Source: Kribbella flavida DSM 17836 | Lineage (GTDB): Bacteria > Actinomycetota > Actinomycetes > Propionibacteriales > Kribbellaceae | Direction of reading: 5' to 3' | NCBI RefSeq assembly: GCF_000024345.1 | Contig: NC_013729.1 | Location: 2,852,001 to 2,916,000 of the forward strand | Length of the DNA: 64,000 nt | Shown here: positions 27,169 through 35,596 of the stretch, piece after piece | Layout: the number at the start of each line of letters is the position of its first letter | Numbering within the stretch: the first letter of the stretch is position 1 | Position numbers and translations under genes: made by a program | The notes under the pieces: model-generated | Seen by the model: the letters and a program-made list of their open reading frames with translations, nothing else | Database searches by the model: none | Told to the model about the DNA's origin: nothing

Positions 27169-28463
27169 CAGATGCTCCTTCTCAGCACTGCGGGCACGAG
27201 GCGGCCGGGCCTGGTCAGCAGGACGACGCCTTGAACGGTCGCGCCGACCTGGCCGGCGCGGTGCACTGCTTCGGCCAGCGCTCGCTGCCGGGTCCGCGGG
27301 GTGACGACCAGGACGACGTGGCCGGCCAGGGCGGCGAGCACCGAGCCGGGCTCGCTGGTGATGCCGCCGCCGGTCACCAGCACGGTGCTCGTGCGGGAGC
27401 GCCGGTTCGCGGCCGGCACGGTGTCGGCGGGCAGCACGCTCTGGTCGATCACCCAGGCCCGCCGTCCGTGGTGCCGCAGCGCGGCGGACAGTTCGTCGGC
27501 CGCGGCCCGTTCGAGCTCGCCCGGCGGCCGGTCCGGTGGGGTGATCAGCACAGTGCCGGCGCCCATGCCGAGCACGCCGGTGGTGATCGGGTCCCAGCTC
27601 CTCGTACGGTTCCCGTCCGGATCGTGCAGCCGGAGCTTGACCACTGTGCCGCCGGGCACCAGCCGGGTCAGGTCGGAGGCGGTGCCCAGCCGGGACGACC
27701 GGATCGCTGCCAGCAGCAGACCGGCCAGGCCGCCGATCAGCAACCCGGTCACCGGCGGCACCAGCGGGTTGATCCGCTCGGCGGCGGTGGTGCCACCGAC
27801 CCGGAGCACCTGTCCGGGGTAGGCGCTGGTCACCCGGACCTGCCGGGACTCGGTCTGCCGGGCGGCGATCTGGGCCGCGATCGCCTGCCGGGTGGCGCGT
27901 TGCTCGGCCACCTTCGCGGCGGTGCTCCGGCCGGTGATGAGCGTCTCGTCGAGCCGCGCGTTCAGCGTCGCGATCTGCTGGCCGATCAGCTCCACCCGGT
28001 CGTCGCGGCGGGCCTCGAACTCGTCGCGGCGCAGCTGCAGGTACGTCGCGGTCATCGCCGTCGCGCCCTTCTCCGCCGCCCGCCGGTCGGTGGACCGGTA
28101 GGTGATCTTGAGGACCTTCGTGGTCGGCACCGCCGCGATGTGCAGCTTGGTCCGGATGTTCCGCTCGCCGGTCGCCTGCCGGGCCGCTTCGAGCACGGGG
28201 GCCGACACCAGCCGGGCGGCCTCGGTGTCGATGGTGAACCACTTGGCCCCTTCCTCGCCCTCGCGGGCCAGGTACAGCGGCGCGTCGGCCACCAGTACGG
28301 CCGAGGTGGAGGAGTAGACCCGCGGGGTGCGAACCGTCCACAGCACGCCGGCAATCGCGCCGACCAGCGCGCAGACGGCCACCGCCACCGTGCCCCGGCG
28401 CATCGCGCGCAGGTAGGCGGACAGCTCGATGGCGTCGTCGCGCGCCGGCCGGCCGGGCTTCAC
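27168..28463 (-). CDS. Wzz-like chain-length co-polymerase, second copy in operon
   Basis: A 431-residue protein. Membrane segment at about 25-45 (VAVAVCALVGAIAGVLW), a Wzz-type extracytoplasmic part with coiled coil (RRDEFEARRDDRVELIGQ), a second membrane segment near 235-255, then a cytoplasmic kinase-like fold whose P-loop position reads ITPPDRPPGELE, again without a catalytic Lys. GTG at 28463 overlaps the sulfotransferase stop (GTGA); a longer reading upstream lies inside the sulfotransferase gene and is not expected to be coding. Two Wzz-like proteins in one operon suggest a hetero-complex. Confidence 0.82.
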   Translation of the reverse strand: MKPGRPARDDAIELSAYLRAMRRGTVAVAVCALVGAIAGVLWTVRTPRVYSSTSAVLVADAPLYLAREGEEGAKWFTIDTEAARLVSAPVLEAARQATGERNIRTKLHIAAVPTTKVLKITYRSTDRRAAEKGATAMTATYLQLRRDEFEARRDDRVELIGQQIATLNARLDETLITGRSTAAKVAEQRATRQAIAAQIAARQTESRQVRVTSAYPGQVLRVGGTTAAERINPLVPPVTGLLIGGLAGLLLAAIRSSRLGTASDLTRLVPGGTVVKLRLHDPDGNRTRSWDPITTGVLGMGAGTVLITPPDRPPGELERAAADELSAALRHHGRRAWVIDQSVLPADTVPAANRRSRTSTVLVTGGGITSEPGSVLAALAGHVVLVVTPRTRQRALAEAVHRAGQVGATVQGVVLLTRPGRLVPAVLRRSI

Positions 28464-29374
28464 AGCCGCCAGCTCGGTGTAACCCCGAGCATCGGGGTCA
28501 GCTCGGCATCGGAGTCCTCGAAACGCCGCAGCAGCGCCGTCCGCAGCGCGTCGTCCATCGGTGCGCTGGGACGCGCGTTGGCCTGCTCGACCTTGACCGG
28601 GTCGTGCACCGGCAGTCCCAGCCACTGCTGCAGCCGGGCGAACTGCTCGACCGGCTCGGCGAAGAACCGGTTCGCGTCGATCACGAAAACCTGCTCGGTC
28701 GACAGCGCCTGCTGCAGCCGGACGATCTGCTCGGCGTACCGGCCGCGGCCGACGTACGCGTGGTGGCGGTGGTGGAAGCTCTCGTACGACGGGTCGGCGC
28801 GCATCCGCTCGACCTCACCGGCGAGCCGCTGGTCCTCCAGCGCCAGGGCGGTCGCGAAGTCCTCGGTCTCGAAGCCGCGGGCACGCTCGTGCTTGTACGC
28901 CGAGAACGCGCGCTCGACCGGGTCCCGGACCAGCGTCACCACCTTGACGTCCGGCAGGTGCCGGGCGATCCGCTCGGCCGCCAGCGGGTGGAACATGTAG
29001 TAGCCGCTGCTGTCGAACGTCATCGGCCGGCCGGTCCGCCGGGTCCGGGCTGCCGCCACCGGGGCGACCGGAAAGTGCCCGCGGTACCAGGACCACGGGT
29101 GGTGGTAGCCGACGTCGAAGTAGCCGATGCCCTTGTGGAACAGGGGCCGCACGATCGCCGGGTGGTCCACCAGCAGCCGGTAGAGCGTCGTCGTCCCGCA
29201 CCGCTGCGCGCCCGCGACGATCAGGTCCGGCAGCAGCCGCACGCCCGCGGTCGCCCGGCCGACGGCGCGGGTCGCGCTGCGGACCGCGTGCTGCGCGCCG
29301 TCCGGCACGATGTCCCGGGTGGACCGCAGCACGGCGGTACGCCGTGCGGTCAGGCCGGCTTTGACGGTCGTCAT
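28460..29374 (-). CDS. PAPS-dependent sulfotransferase
   Basis: A 304-residue protein. The 5'-phosphosulfate loop is VAGAQRCGTTTLYRLL (about 53-68) and the 3'-phosphate site is VVTLVRDPVERAFSAYKHE (R150 and S158), both canonical for carbohydrate sulfotransferases; DSSGYYMFHP (about 121-130) matches the family's next conserved block. The protein is soluble, with no membrane anchor. It would move sulfate from PAPS to a sugar of the repeat unit in the cytoplasm. Overlaps with the kinase-like gene (ATGA) and Wzz gene (GTGA) bind it into the polymer operon, and cysQDN and cysC in the same locus would supply PAPS and clear PAP. Confidence 0.9.
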   Translation of the reverse strand: MTTVKAGLTARRTAVLRSTRDIVPDGAQHAVRSATRAVGRATAGVRLLPDLIVAGAQRCGTTTLYRLLVDHPAIVRPLFHKGIGYFDVGYHHPWSWYRGHFPVAPVAAARTRRTGRPMTFDSSGYYMFHPLAAERIARHLPDVKVVTLVRDPVERAFSAYKHERARGFETEDFATALALEDQRLAGEVERMRADPSYESFHHRHHAYVGRGRYAEQIVRLQQALSTEQVFVIDANRFFAEPVEQFARLQQWLGLPVHDPVKVEQANARPSAPMDDALRTALLRRFEDSDAELTPMLGVTPSWRL

Positions 29375-30606
29375 CGGGTGGCTCCCTTCGGCGCCGCGGC
29401 GGTGAGCCGTCGGCTGTGCCGGGTCAGTGCGTCGAGCACGGTCTGAGTCGTCGGGCGCAGAACCGCACCCTGCGGGTCCTGACTTCCGATCAGGTACCGG
29501 GCGGAGAGCGAGGCGAGGTAGAGCACGCCGAGCAGTTCCTGCGCTGCGGGCGGCCAGGCAGGATGGCGCGGGTACGGACCGGCCAACGCGGTGTCGATCA
29601 CCTGGCCGGAGAACCCTGCGGCCCGGGCGCTGGTGTGCAGCACGTAGTGCACCCGGTCCAGCCCGGCCGGTACGCCGGTCGCGAACCGCTCCCAGTCCCA
29701 CAACTGCAGCCGGGTCCCGCGCAGGCTGAGGTTCCACGGTGCGAAGTCCCCGTGCCAGGCGGTCAGCCGAACGAGCTCGTCACCGCGACTCTGCTCGATC
29801 CGGTCCAGCGCGTCGGTGTAGTCCGCACGCTGGCCGTCGTCCTCGATCAGCTCCGTGGTGCCCCGCAGCTCCCGCCAGTACGTCGTGACGCCGAGTGCGG
29901 CTGAGCCTTCGTCGTACCGGTCGTACAACTCGTCCAGCGGCGCCAACGGTGGTTGCAGCAGCGACCCGGCACCGGGCCGGAACCTGGTGTCCAGCGCGGA
30001 GATCACCAGCAGTTCGAGGTCGTGCCAACTGCCCAGGTGGAGCAGGGCCGGAATCTCCAGCAGCCGCCACTCCGCCTTGGCCAGCTCGGCGAGGGCAGCA
30101 CCTTCCTGCCGGACCAGGCGGGCGGTCAGGGCGCAGTCGCCCACCTTCACGTACGCGATGCAGCGTCCCCGCTCGTCGAAGACCTGCAGGATCGGCTTCT
30201 GGTTGGCTCGCAGGGACCCGACGCCGAGGCCGACCACGACCTCGGTCCCGAGCACGCCGGACAGGTGCTGCTCGATCGAGTCGCCGGCACCGGCGCGCGG
30301 CGTGATCCGGATGCGGTCGGCCAGCAGACCCTCCGCCCCGGCCCGGAGCGCGACCGAACCGATCGACCGGACGACGCGCTCCTTGCCCGACAGCGCCCGG
30401 CTGAACCGGCGCAGCCCGCTCGCGGCGGCGGCCGGACGACCGGCCGGCACCAGCAGCCGAGGGGCCGAACCGGACGGCACGAAAATCAGGTCCTGGCCGG
30501 TCCCGGCCTGCCGCCGGGCCCGCAGCAGCTCGACGTCGTGGCCGGGCCAGAGCCGCCCCACCGCGCCGAGCAGGCGATCCGTGGTCAGACCCGCGGTGCC
30601 GGTCAT
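29371..30606 (-). CDS. APH/choline-kinase-fold phosphotransferase
   Basis: A 411-residue protein. The first 125 residues are unlike known kinases. A kinase-like fold follows: AYVKVGD (K154), E169, the catalytic loop AWHGDFAPWNLSL (H285, D287, N292) and LWDWERF (D304, the DFG equivalent). Such enzymes phosphorylate small molecules or sugars. Position between the polymerase and sulfotransferase, with overlaps on both sides, suggests phosphorylation of a glycan or lipid carrier rather than antibiotic resistance. The substrate is not known. Confidence 0.8.
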   Translation of the reverse strand: MTGTAGLTTDRLLGAVGRLWPGHDVELLRARRQAGTGQDLIFVPSGSAPRLLVPAGRPAAAASGLRRFSRALSGKERVVRSIGSVALRAGAEGLLADRIRITPRAGAGDSIEQHLSGVLGTEVVVGLGVGSLRANQKPILQVFDERGRCIAYVKVGDCALTARLVRQEGAALAELAKAEWRLLEIPALLHLGSWHDLELLVISALDTRFRPGAGSLLQPPLAPLDELYDRYDEGSAALGVTTYWRELRGTTELIEDDGQRADYTDALDRIEQSRGDELVRLTAWHGDFAPWNLSLRGTRLQLWDWERFATGVPAGLDRVHYVLHTSARAAGFSGQVIDTALAGPYPRHPAWPPAAQELLGVLYLASLSARYLIGSQDPQGAVLRPTTQTVLDALTRHSRRLTAAAPKGATR

Positions 30607-32009
30607 GGCGAGCTCACCGCCGGTGCGCTCCGGCGGTCGTCCTGGCGGTCGTCCTGGGCGTCGCGGTCGGTGCGCCACATCAGGCCCAGCGCGATCATCA
30701 GCGTGAACAGCGGCGCGCCGAGCGTGTCGTACACCAGGATCTCGATCAGGAAGAAGATCAGCACCGCGAGGCCGATCATGGTGACCGGTTCCCGGCTGCG
30801 CACGTGCCGCGCGAACCGGACCAGGAAGAACGCCAGGAACAGCGCGGTCCCGAGCAGGCCCTGGGTGAACACGACCAGCCACAGGTGCCCCTGGGTCCCG
30901 AACGGCGGCACGGCGCAGGCCGGGCAGCCCAGCGTCGCCCCGCCCGCGATCGAGCCGAAGCTGCCCTCGACGTCGCGGGTGTTGCCGAAGCCGACCAGCG
31001 GCGAGCCCTTCACGGTCGACTCGATCGTCTTGAGGGCGAGCTCGCTGCGGCGGTCGTTGCTGTGCTGGTTGGCGAGCCGCTCGCCGATCATCGTCGGCAG
31101 CGGCGAGAGCAGTGCGGCCACCACCGCCACCACCGCGACCGGCGCCAGCCAGGCGACGGCGTTGAAGCCGCGCAGCCGGATCACCTGGACGACGGCGTAC
31201 AGGGCGCCGACGACGAGCACGGCCCACAGCCCGCGGTTCAGCGAGTACACGACCGGCACCGCGGCGACCACCAGCACCGGCCAGCCGGCGATCCGCCGCC
31301 AGCCCGCGTCCCGCCCGAACCAGCCGTACAGGAAGAACGGCAGGTAGAAGGACAGGTTCGCGCCCCACGAGTTCGCGTAGGCGAACGGCGCCCGCGGCCG
31401 CGGCTGGTCGAAACCGAGCACGTTCTGGATGTCGGCCGTGGCCGGGTGGATCAGTGCCTGCAGGAAGCGGTTCGTCGCGATCGGATCCGGCAGCAGCAGC
31501 TCGAGCGCCGAGGTGAACTCGAGGTTCGGTGCGAGCACGCCGAGCAGCCCGCCGAAGGCCGTCACCACGAACATGTAGCCGAGCAGCCGGACGACCTTGC
31601 CGGTCGGCAGCTCGGACCTGTCGGTGTTGCCGACGTAGAGCAGAACGATCGTGACCGCGGCGTACCAGCAGAGCCGGTAGCCGTAGGTGAGCAGCGTGCC
31701 ACCGAGCGGCCCGGTGTTGCTGAACGGCGCATCGGTGGTCAGCATCGTGGCGCTCACCAGCACGACCGCCAGGAAGCCGATCCACCAGCCGAAGCCGCGC
31801 GGCGCGACCACGGTGCGGCGGCTGATCAGCGCCCACGCCATCGGCACGGCGGCCAGGAAGAAGACGAACTCGGTGATCCCGAGCACCCACCAGAGCGGGA
31901 AGCCGAGGAACAGCACCGACAGCGGCCAGCCGGCCGACCAGCGGCGGCGCTGCCGGGGCACGCCGACAGCGCCGACGGCCCCACCCGCGGCGACATGACG
32001 TGACGACAA
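30603..32009 (-). CDS. Wzy/O-antigen-ligase-like polysaccharide polymerase, copy 1
   Basis: About 468 residues, polytopic, with ten or more hydrophobic segments and a large outer loop near the C-terminal third (HSNDRRSELALKTIESTVKG, then GFGNTRDVEG), the usual layout of Wzy_C/WaaL proteins. It would polymerise flipped repeat units. The TTG at 32009 is chosen because GGTGGGGGAA lies just upstream and a good promoter sits beyond it; an ATG at 32189 would read across that promoter. It is the first gene of the eight-gene minus-strand operon. Confidence 0.85.
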   Translation of the reverse strand: MSSRHVAAGGAVGAVGVPRQRRRWSAGWPLSVLFLGFPLWWVLGITEFVFFLAAVPMAWALISRRTVVAPRGFGWWIGFLAVVLVSATMLTTDAPFSNTGPLGGTLLTYGYRLCWYAAVTIVLLYVGNTDRSELPTGKVVRLLGYMFVVTAFGGLLGVLAPNLEFTSALELLLPDPIATNRFLQALIHPATADIQNVLGFDQPRPRAPFAYANSWGANLSFYLPFFLYGWFGRDAGWRRIAGWPVLVVAAVPVVYSLNRGLWAVLVVGALYAVVQVIRLRGFNAVAWLAPVAVVAVVAALLSPLPTMIGERLANQHSNDRRSELALKTIESTVKGSPLVGFGNTRDVEGSFGSIAGGATLGCPACAVPPFGTQGHLWLVVFTQGLLGTALFLAFFLVRFARHVRSREPVTMIGLAVLIFFLIEILVYDTLGAPLFTLMIALGLMWRTDRDAQDDRQDDRRSAPAVSSP

Positions 32010-32082
32010 CTGGATTCCCCCACCCGTGGTCCCGAGCCCAGCGACCCCGGCCCCCCGGCCAAGCTGGTGCTCTCCCCAGCTG

Positions 32083-32111
32083 AGGATAGGCGCAGGAGAA
32101 CGGATCGCCAA
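32083..32111 (-). promoter_or_regulatory. Promoter of the polymerase-flippase operon
   Basis: On the minus strand TTGGCG (32111-32106) and TATCCT (32088-32083) are 17 bases apart. The leader of about 70 bases carries AGCACCAGC near its 5' end and GGTGGGGGAA just before the TTG start, both shared with the methyltransferase leader at 20296-20344. Confidence 0.6.
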
Positions 32112-32378
32112 TGACCGGTGACGTTTTCGGCACCTGTCCGTGACGAACCGGGGGTCCGCGATCGGCCACCACGCCCGCGGATCGGTCACGCACAGTGGCG
32201 GCCGGTGGCCTGATGTCGACTTCCGGCCGCGCGCCGGGCCATTTGCGGCCGAGGTACTGCGGCAACCGGCGCGAGGGTGTTAACTGTGCGTTCAAGGGGA
32301 CCTGGAGCGCCGGGGGGTGTGCCAGGCAAGGGTGTGCCCGGCAACCGCGTGTGCGCGGGCCGGGCGGGGGAGGAAAGC
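32112..32378. other. Intergenic region ahead of the secreted beta-propeller genes
   Basis: The stretch separates divergent operons. The plus-strand side contains TTAACT (32280-32285), a possible -10 without a good -35, and a G-rich leader with a repeated GTGTGCC(A/C)GGCAA word (about 32318-32345). An ECF-sigma reading (GCAACC about 20 bases before GCGTT) is possible but unproven. The ribosome site GGGGGAGGAAAG precedes GTG 32379. No gene is supported. Confidence 0.35.
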
Positions 32379-35300
32379 GTGCGCAAGCCCTATTTCTGTG
32401 TGCTCATGGCGTTGCTGACGGCGTTGACCGGCTGTCTGGTGGTGCTGGCCCCGGCGGCCAACGCCGTCCAGGTGAGCCAGGACCGGCTGGTCACCGACGA
32501 CCCGGCGAACTGGACGCCGAACGTGCTGGACGGGTCGGTCAAGACGATCCAGCAGTTCGGCAACCGGATCCTGATCGGCGGCGAGTTCACCCAGGTCCAG
32601 TCCCGCGACGGCGCGACGACGTACGCCCGGACGAACCTGGCCGCCTTCAACGCCACCACCGGCGAGATCGACGCCACCTTCGCGCCGAACCCGGACGGCG
32701 AGGTGACCACGATCATCCCGGCCGGCGACGGCAGCAGCGCGTTCGTGGCCGGCTACTTCAACAACATCAGCGGCGGCGGGTCGCCGAGCGTCGCCCGGAT
32801 CGACGTCACCACCGGCGCCCGGGTGGCCGGCTTCCACTTCCCGCGGATCGACGGCCGGGTCCGGGACCTGCGGCTGTCGAACGGCCGGCTGTGGATCGCC
32901 GGTCTGTTCAGCACGGTGGAAGGACGTCCGCAGGCCGGGCTGGCCACGGTCAATCCGGCCACCGGCGCCTACGACCCGTTCATGGCACTGCAGATCGCCG
33001 GCCTGCACAACGGCGGCGTCACCAGCGTGCTGAAGATCGACGTCACGCCGGACGGCAGCCAGTTGGTGGCCATCGGCAACTTCGACACGATCCAGGGCGT
33101 CAAGCACCACCAGGTCTTCATGCTGAACCTCACCGGCACGAGCGCAACGGTGGAGAACTGGCAGACGAACTTCTACAACTCCGCCTGCTCGAGCTCCTTC
33201 CAGACCTACATGCGCGATCTCGACATCGCGCCGGACGGTTCCTACTTCGTCATCTCCACCACCGGCGCGTACGGCGGATCACTGTCCGCCTGCGACTCGA
33301 CCGCCCGCTGGAACACCGGCGCCCGCGGCTCGGACCTGAAGGCGAAGTGGATCAACAACACCGGCGGTGACACCACCTACGCGGTCGCGATCACCGGTTC
33401 GGTCGTCTACACCGGCGGGCACGCCCGCTGGCAGAACAACCCGTTCAGCGGCGACTCGGCCGGCCAGGGCGCGGTGGCGCGTCCGGGCATCGCCGCGCTC
33501 GACCCGGTCAACGGCCTGCCGCTGTCGTGGAACCCGACCCGGGAGCGCGGGGTCGGGGTCTTCGACCTGCTCGCCACCCCGGCCGGGCTGTGGGTCGGCT
33601 CGGACACCGACCGGATCGGCAACTTCGAGTACCACGCCAAGATCGCGTTCTTCCCGCTCACCGGTGCGGTCATCGCGCCGAACAACACCCCGACGCTGCC
33701 GAACGACCTGTACATCGCGGGCCGCCGCAAGCAGCAGCTGCTGTCGGTCACCTGGGACAACACGCTGGGCCGGTCGTCGTTCAACGGGACCACCGCGACC
33801 GCTGTCGGCTCGGTCCCGAACGGGGGCCTCACCTGGGGCAACAACCGCGGCGCCTTCATGCTCAACGGCCAGCTGTACGCCGGCTGGTCCAACGGCGCTT
33901 TCGACCGGCGCAGCTTCGACGGCAGCACCTTCGGCGCCGCGACCCCGGTGAACACCGGAGACCTGCTGACGACCATGTCCACCTGGCACGGCGAGGTGCA
34001 GAACATCACCGGCATGTTCTTCGACTCCGGCCGGATCTACTACACCCGCTCGGGTCAGTCGTCGTTGTTCTACCGGTACTTCACGCCGGAGAGCGGCGTG
34101 GTCGGCGCGAACGTCTTCACCGCGAGCCCGAGCCTGACCGGCCTCAGCTTCTCCCAGGTGAACGGCATGTTCCTCGCCGGAAACACGCTGTACTGGGCGC
34201 AGTCCACCGACGGCACGCTGCGCAAGGCGACCTGGAACTCCGCGACCGGCGCACCGGTAGCCGGTACCGCGCAGACCCTGTCGACCGGCGGCACCGACTG
34301 GCGGGCCCGCACGCTCTTCCTCTACCAGGACCCGTCGGGACTGGGCCCGAACCAGGTGCCGACCGCGCAGGCGGCCGTCAGTTGCACGGACCTGAACTGC
34401 ACGTACTCGTCGGCCGGTTCCACCGATCCCGACGGCACGATCGCGTCGTACGCCTGGACCTTCGGCGACGGCTCCACCAGCACGGCCGCCAACCCGTCGC
34501 ACCGGTACGCCGCGGCCGGCACCTACCAGGTCGGCCTGACCGTCACCGACAACCGGGGCGGCACGAACAGCAAGACCCAGAGCGTGACCGTCACCCACGT
34601 GAACGCAGGCCCGACGGCGGCGTTCGGGGCGTCCTGCTCCGGCTCGACCTGCGCGTTCGACGGATCCGGCGCGAGCGATCCGGACGGCACGATCGCGGCG
34701 TACGCCTGGACCTTCGGCGACGGCGCGACCGGCAGCGGCGTCACCCCGTCGCACACGTACGCGGCGAGCGGGACCTACTCGGTCACCCTCACGGTGACCG
34801 ACAACGAAGGCGCAACCGCGTCGACCAGCCGGCCCGTGACCGTCGAGGCCAGTGCGCCGATCGACTTCGTCGGCTCCAGCCGGGTGAACGGCAACGCCGC
34901 GAGCTTCGCGGTGACGGTACCGAGCGGGGTGGTCGCGGGCGACGCGCTGCTGCTGTTCTTCGCCGACAACGACCCGGCGCCGGCGATCACCGGCCCGGCC
35001 GGCTGGACGCTGGTCGAGTCTGTTGCATCGAGCAACCAGGTGGGCCGGTTGTGGCGCCGTACGGCGACCGCGGCGGACGCCGGCAGCACCGTGCAGGTGA
35101 CGACCTCGTCGCTGACGAAGGCCGATGCCACCCTGCTGGCGTACCGCGGTACCGCCGCCGACCCGGTCTCCGGCTCGGCGACCGGGTCGGAGACGGTCAG
35201 CCAGGCGGGGCACACCACGCCCACCCTGACCACGGCGACCGTGGGCGGCAAGCTGGTCAGCTACTGGGCGGAGAAGTCCTCGGCGACCACCGCGCTGACG

Positions 35301-35483
35301 CCGCCGGCCGGCACCACGACCCGCGCGAGCGGTACCGGGGCCGGCTCCGGCCGGATCACCGCCTTGGCCGTGGACAGCAACGACCCGGTGGTGCCGGGTC
35401 AGGTGGGCGGCCTGACCGCGACGGCCGACACGGCGAGCGCCCGGGCACTGATGTTCACCGTCGTCCTGGCGCCGAACTCATGA
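32379..35483 (+). CDS. Secreted beta-propeller protein with two PKD domains
   Basis: A 1034-residue protein. Signal peptide of about 30 residues (cleavage after APAANA), then a long repeat region (about 31-650) with strands such as NRILIGGEFTQVQ and GRLWIAGLFSTVEGRPQ separated by 45-60 residues, as in delta-60/DUF5122-type propellers. Two PKD domains follow (about 660-740 and 745-827, each with WTFGDG and a conserved Cys pair), then a C-terminal beta domain of about 200 residues (about 830-1034) shared with the next two proteins. No catalytic motif was seen. It is inferred to be a cell-surface adhesin or glycan-binding protein. The start is GTG at 32379. Confidence 0.85.
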   Translation: MRKPYFCVLMALLTALTGCLVVLAPAANAVQVSQDRLVTDDPANWTPNVLDGSVKTIQQFGNRILIGGEFTQVQSRDGATTYARTNLAAFNATTGEIDATFAPNPDGEVTTIIPAGDGSSAFVAGYFNNISGGGSPSVARIDVTTGARVAGFHFPRIDGRVRDLRLSNGRLWIAGLFSTVEGRPQAGLATVNPATGAYDPFMALQIAGLHNGGVTSVLKIDVTPDGSQLVAIGNFDTIQGVKHHQVFMLNLTGTSATVENWQTNFYNSACSSSFQTYMRDLDIAPDGSYFVISTTGAYGGSLSACDSTARWNTGARGSDLKAKWINNTGGDTTYAVAITGSVVYTGGHARWQNNPFSGDSAGQGAVARPGIAALDPVNGLPLSWNPTRERGVGVFDLLATPAGLWVGSDTDRIGNFEYHAKIAFFPLTGAVIAPNNTPTLPNDLYIAGRRKQQLLSVTWDNTLGRSSFNGTTATAVGSVPNGGLTWGNNRGAFMLNGQLYAGWSNGAFDRRSFDGSTFGAATPVNTGDLLTTMSTWHGEVQNITGMFFDSGRIYYTRSGQSSLFYRYFTPESGVVGANVFTASPSLTGLSFSQVNGMFLAGNTLYWAQSTDGTLRKATWNSATGAPVAGTAQTLSTGGTDWRARTLFLYQDPSGLGPNQVPTAQAAVSCTDLNCTYSSAGSTDPDGTIASYAWTFGDGSTSTAANPSHRYAAAGTYQVGLTVTDNRGGTNSKTQSVTVTHVNAGPTAAFGASCSGSTCAFDGSGASDPDGTIAAYAWTFGDGATGSGVTPSHTYAASGTYSVTLTVTDNEGATASTSRPVTVEASAPIDFVGSSRVNGNAASFAVTVPSGVVAGDALLLFFADNDPAPAITGPAGWTLVESVASSNQVGRLWRRTATAADAGSTVQVTTSSLTKADATLLAYRGTAADPVSGSATGSETVSQAGHTTPTLTTATVGGKLVSYWAEKSSATTALTPPAGTTTRASGTGAGSGRITALAVDSNDPVVPGQVGGLTATADTASARALMFTVVLAPNS

Positions 35484-35596
35484 CGGCGGCACGAGGCGCG
35501 GGCCGGGTCCGCCGCGCCGCAGAGGGGAGTCGCGGCACCGATGGCCGCGGCCGGTCGTGCCCGGCGCGGAACCGCGCCGGGGGTTGGGGGGAACTC

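Noticed and set aside
29371..30606. Aminoglycoside resistance gene
   Set aside because: The fold is APH-like, but the gene is locked by overlaps into the polymer operon and has a long non-APH N-terminal region.
32010..32189. Longer N-terminus for the polymerase from ATG 32189
   Set aside because: It would translate through a well-spaced promoter and a G-rich leader, and the added residues are not hydrophobic or conserved in type.
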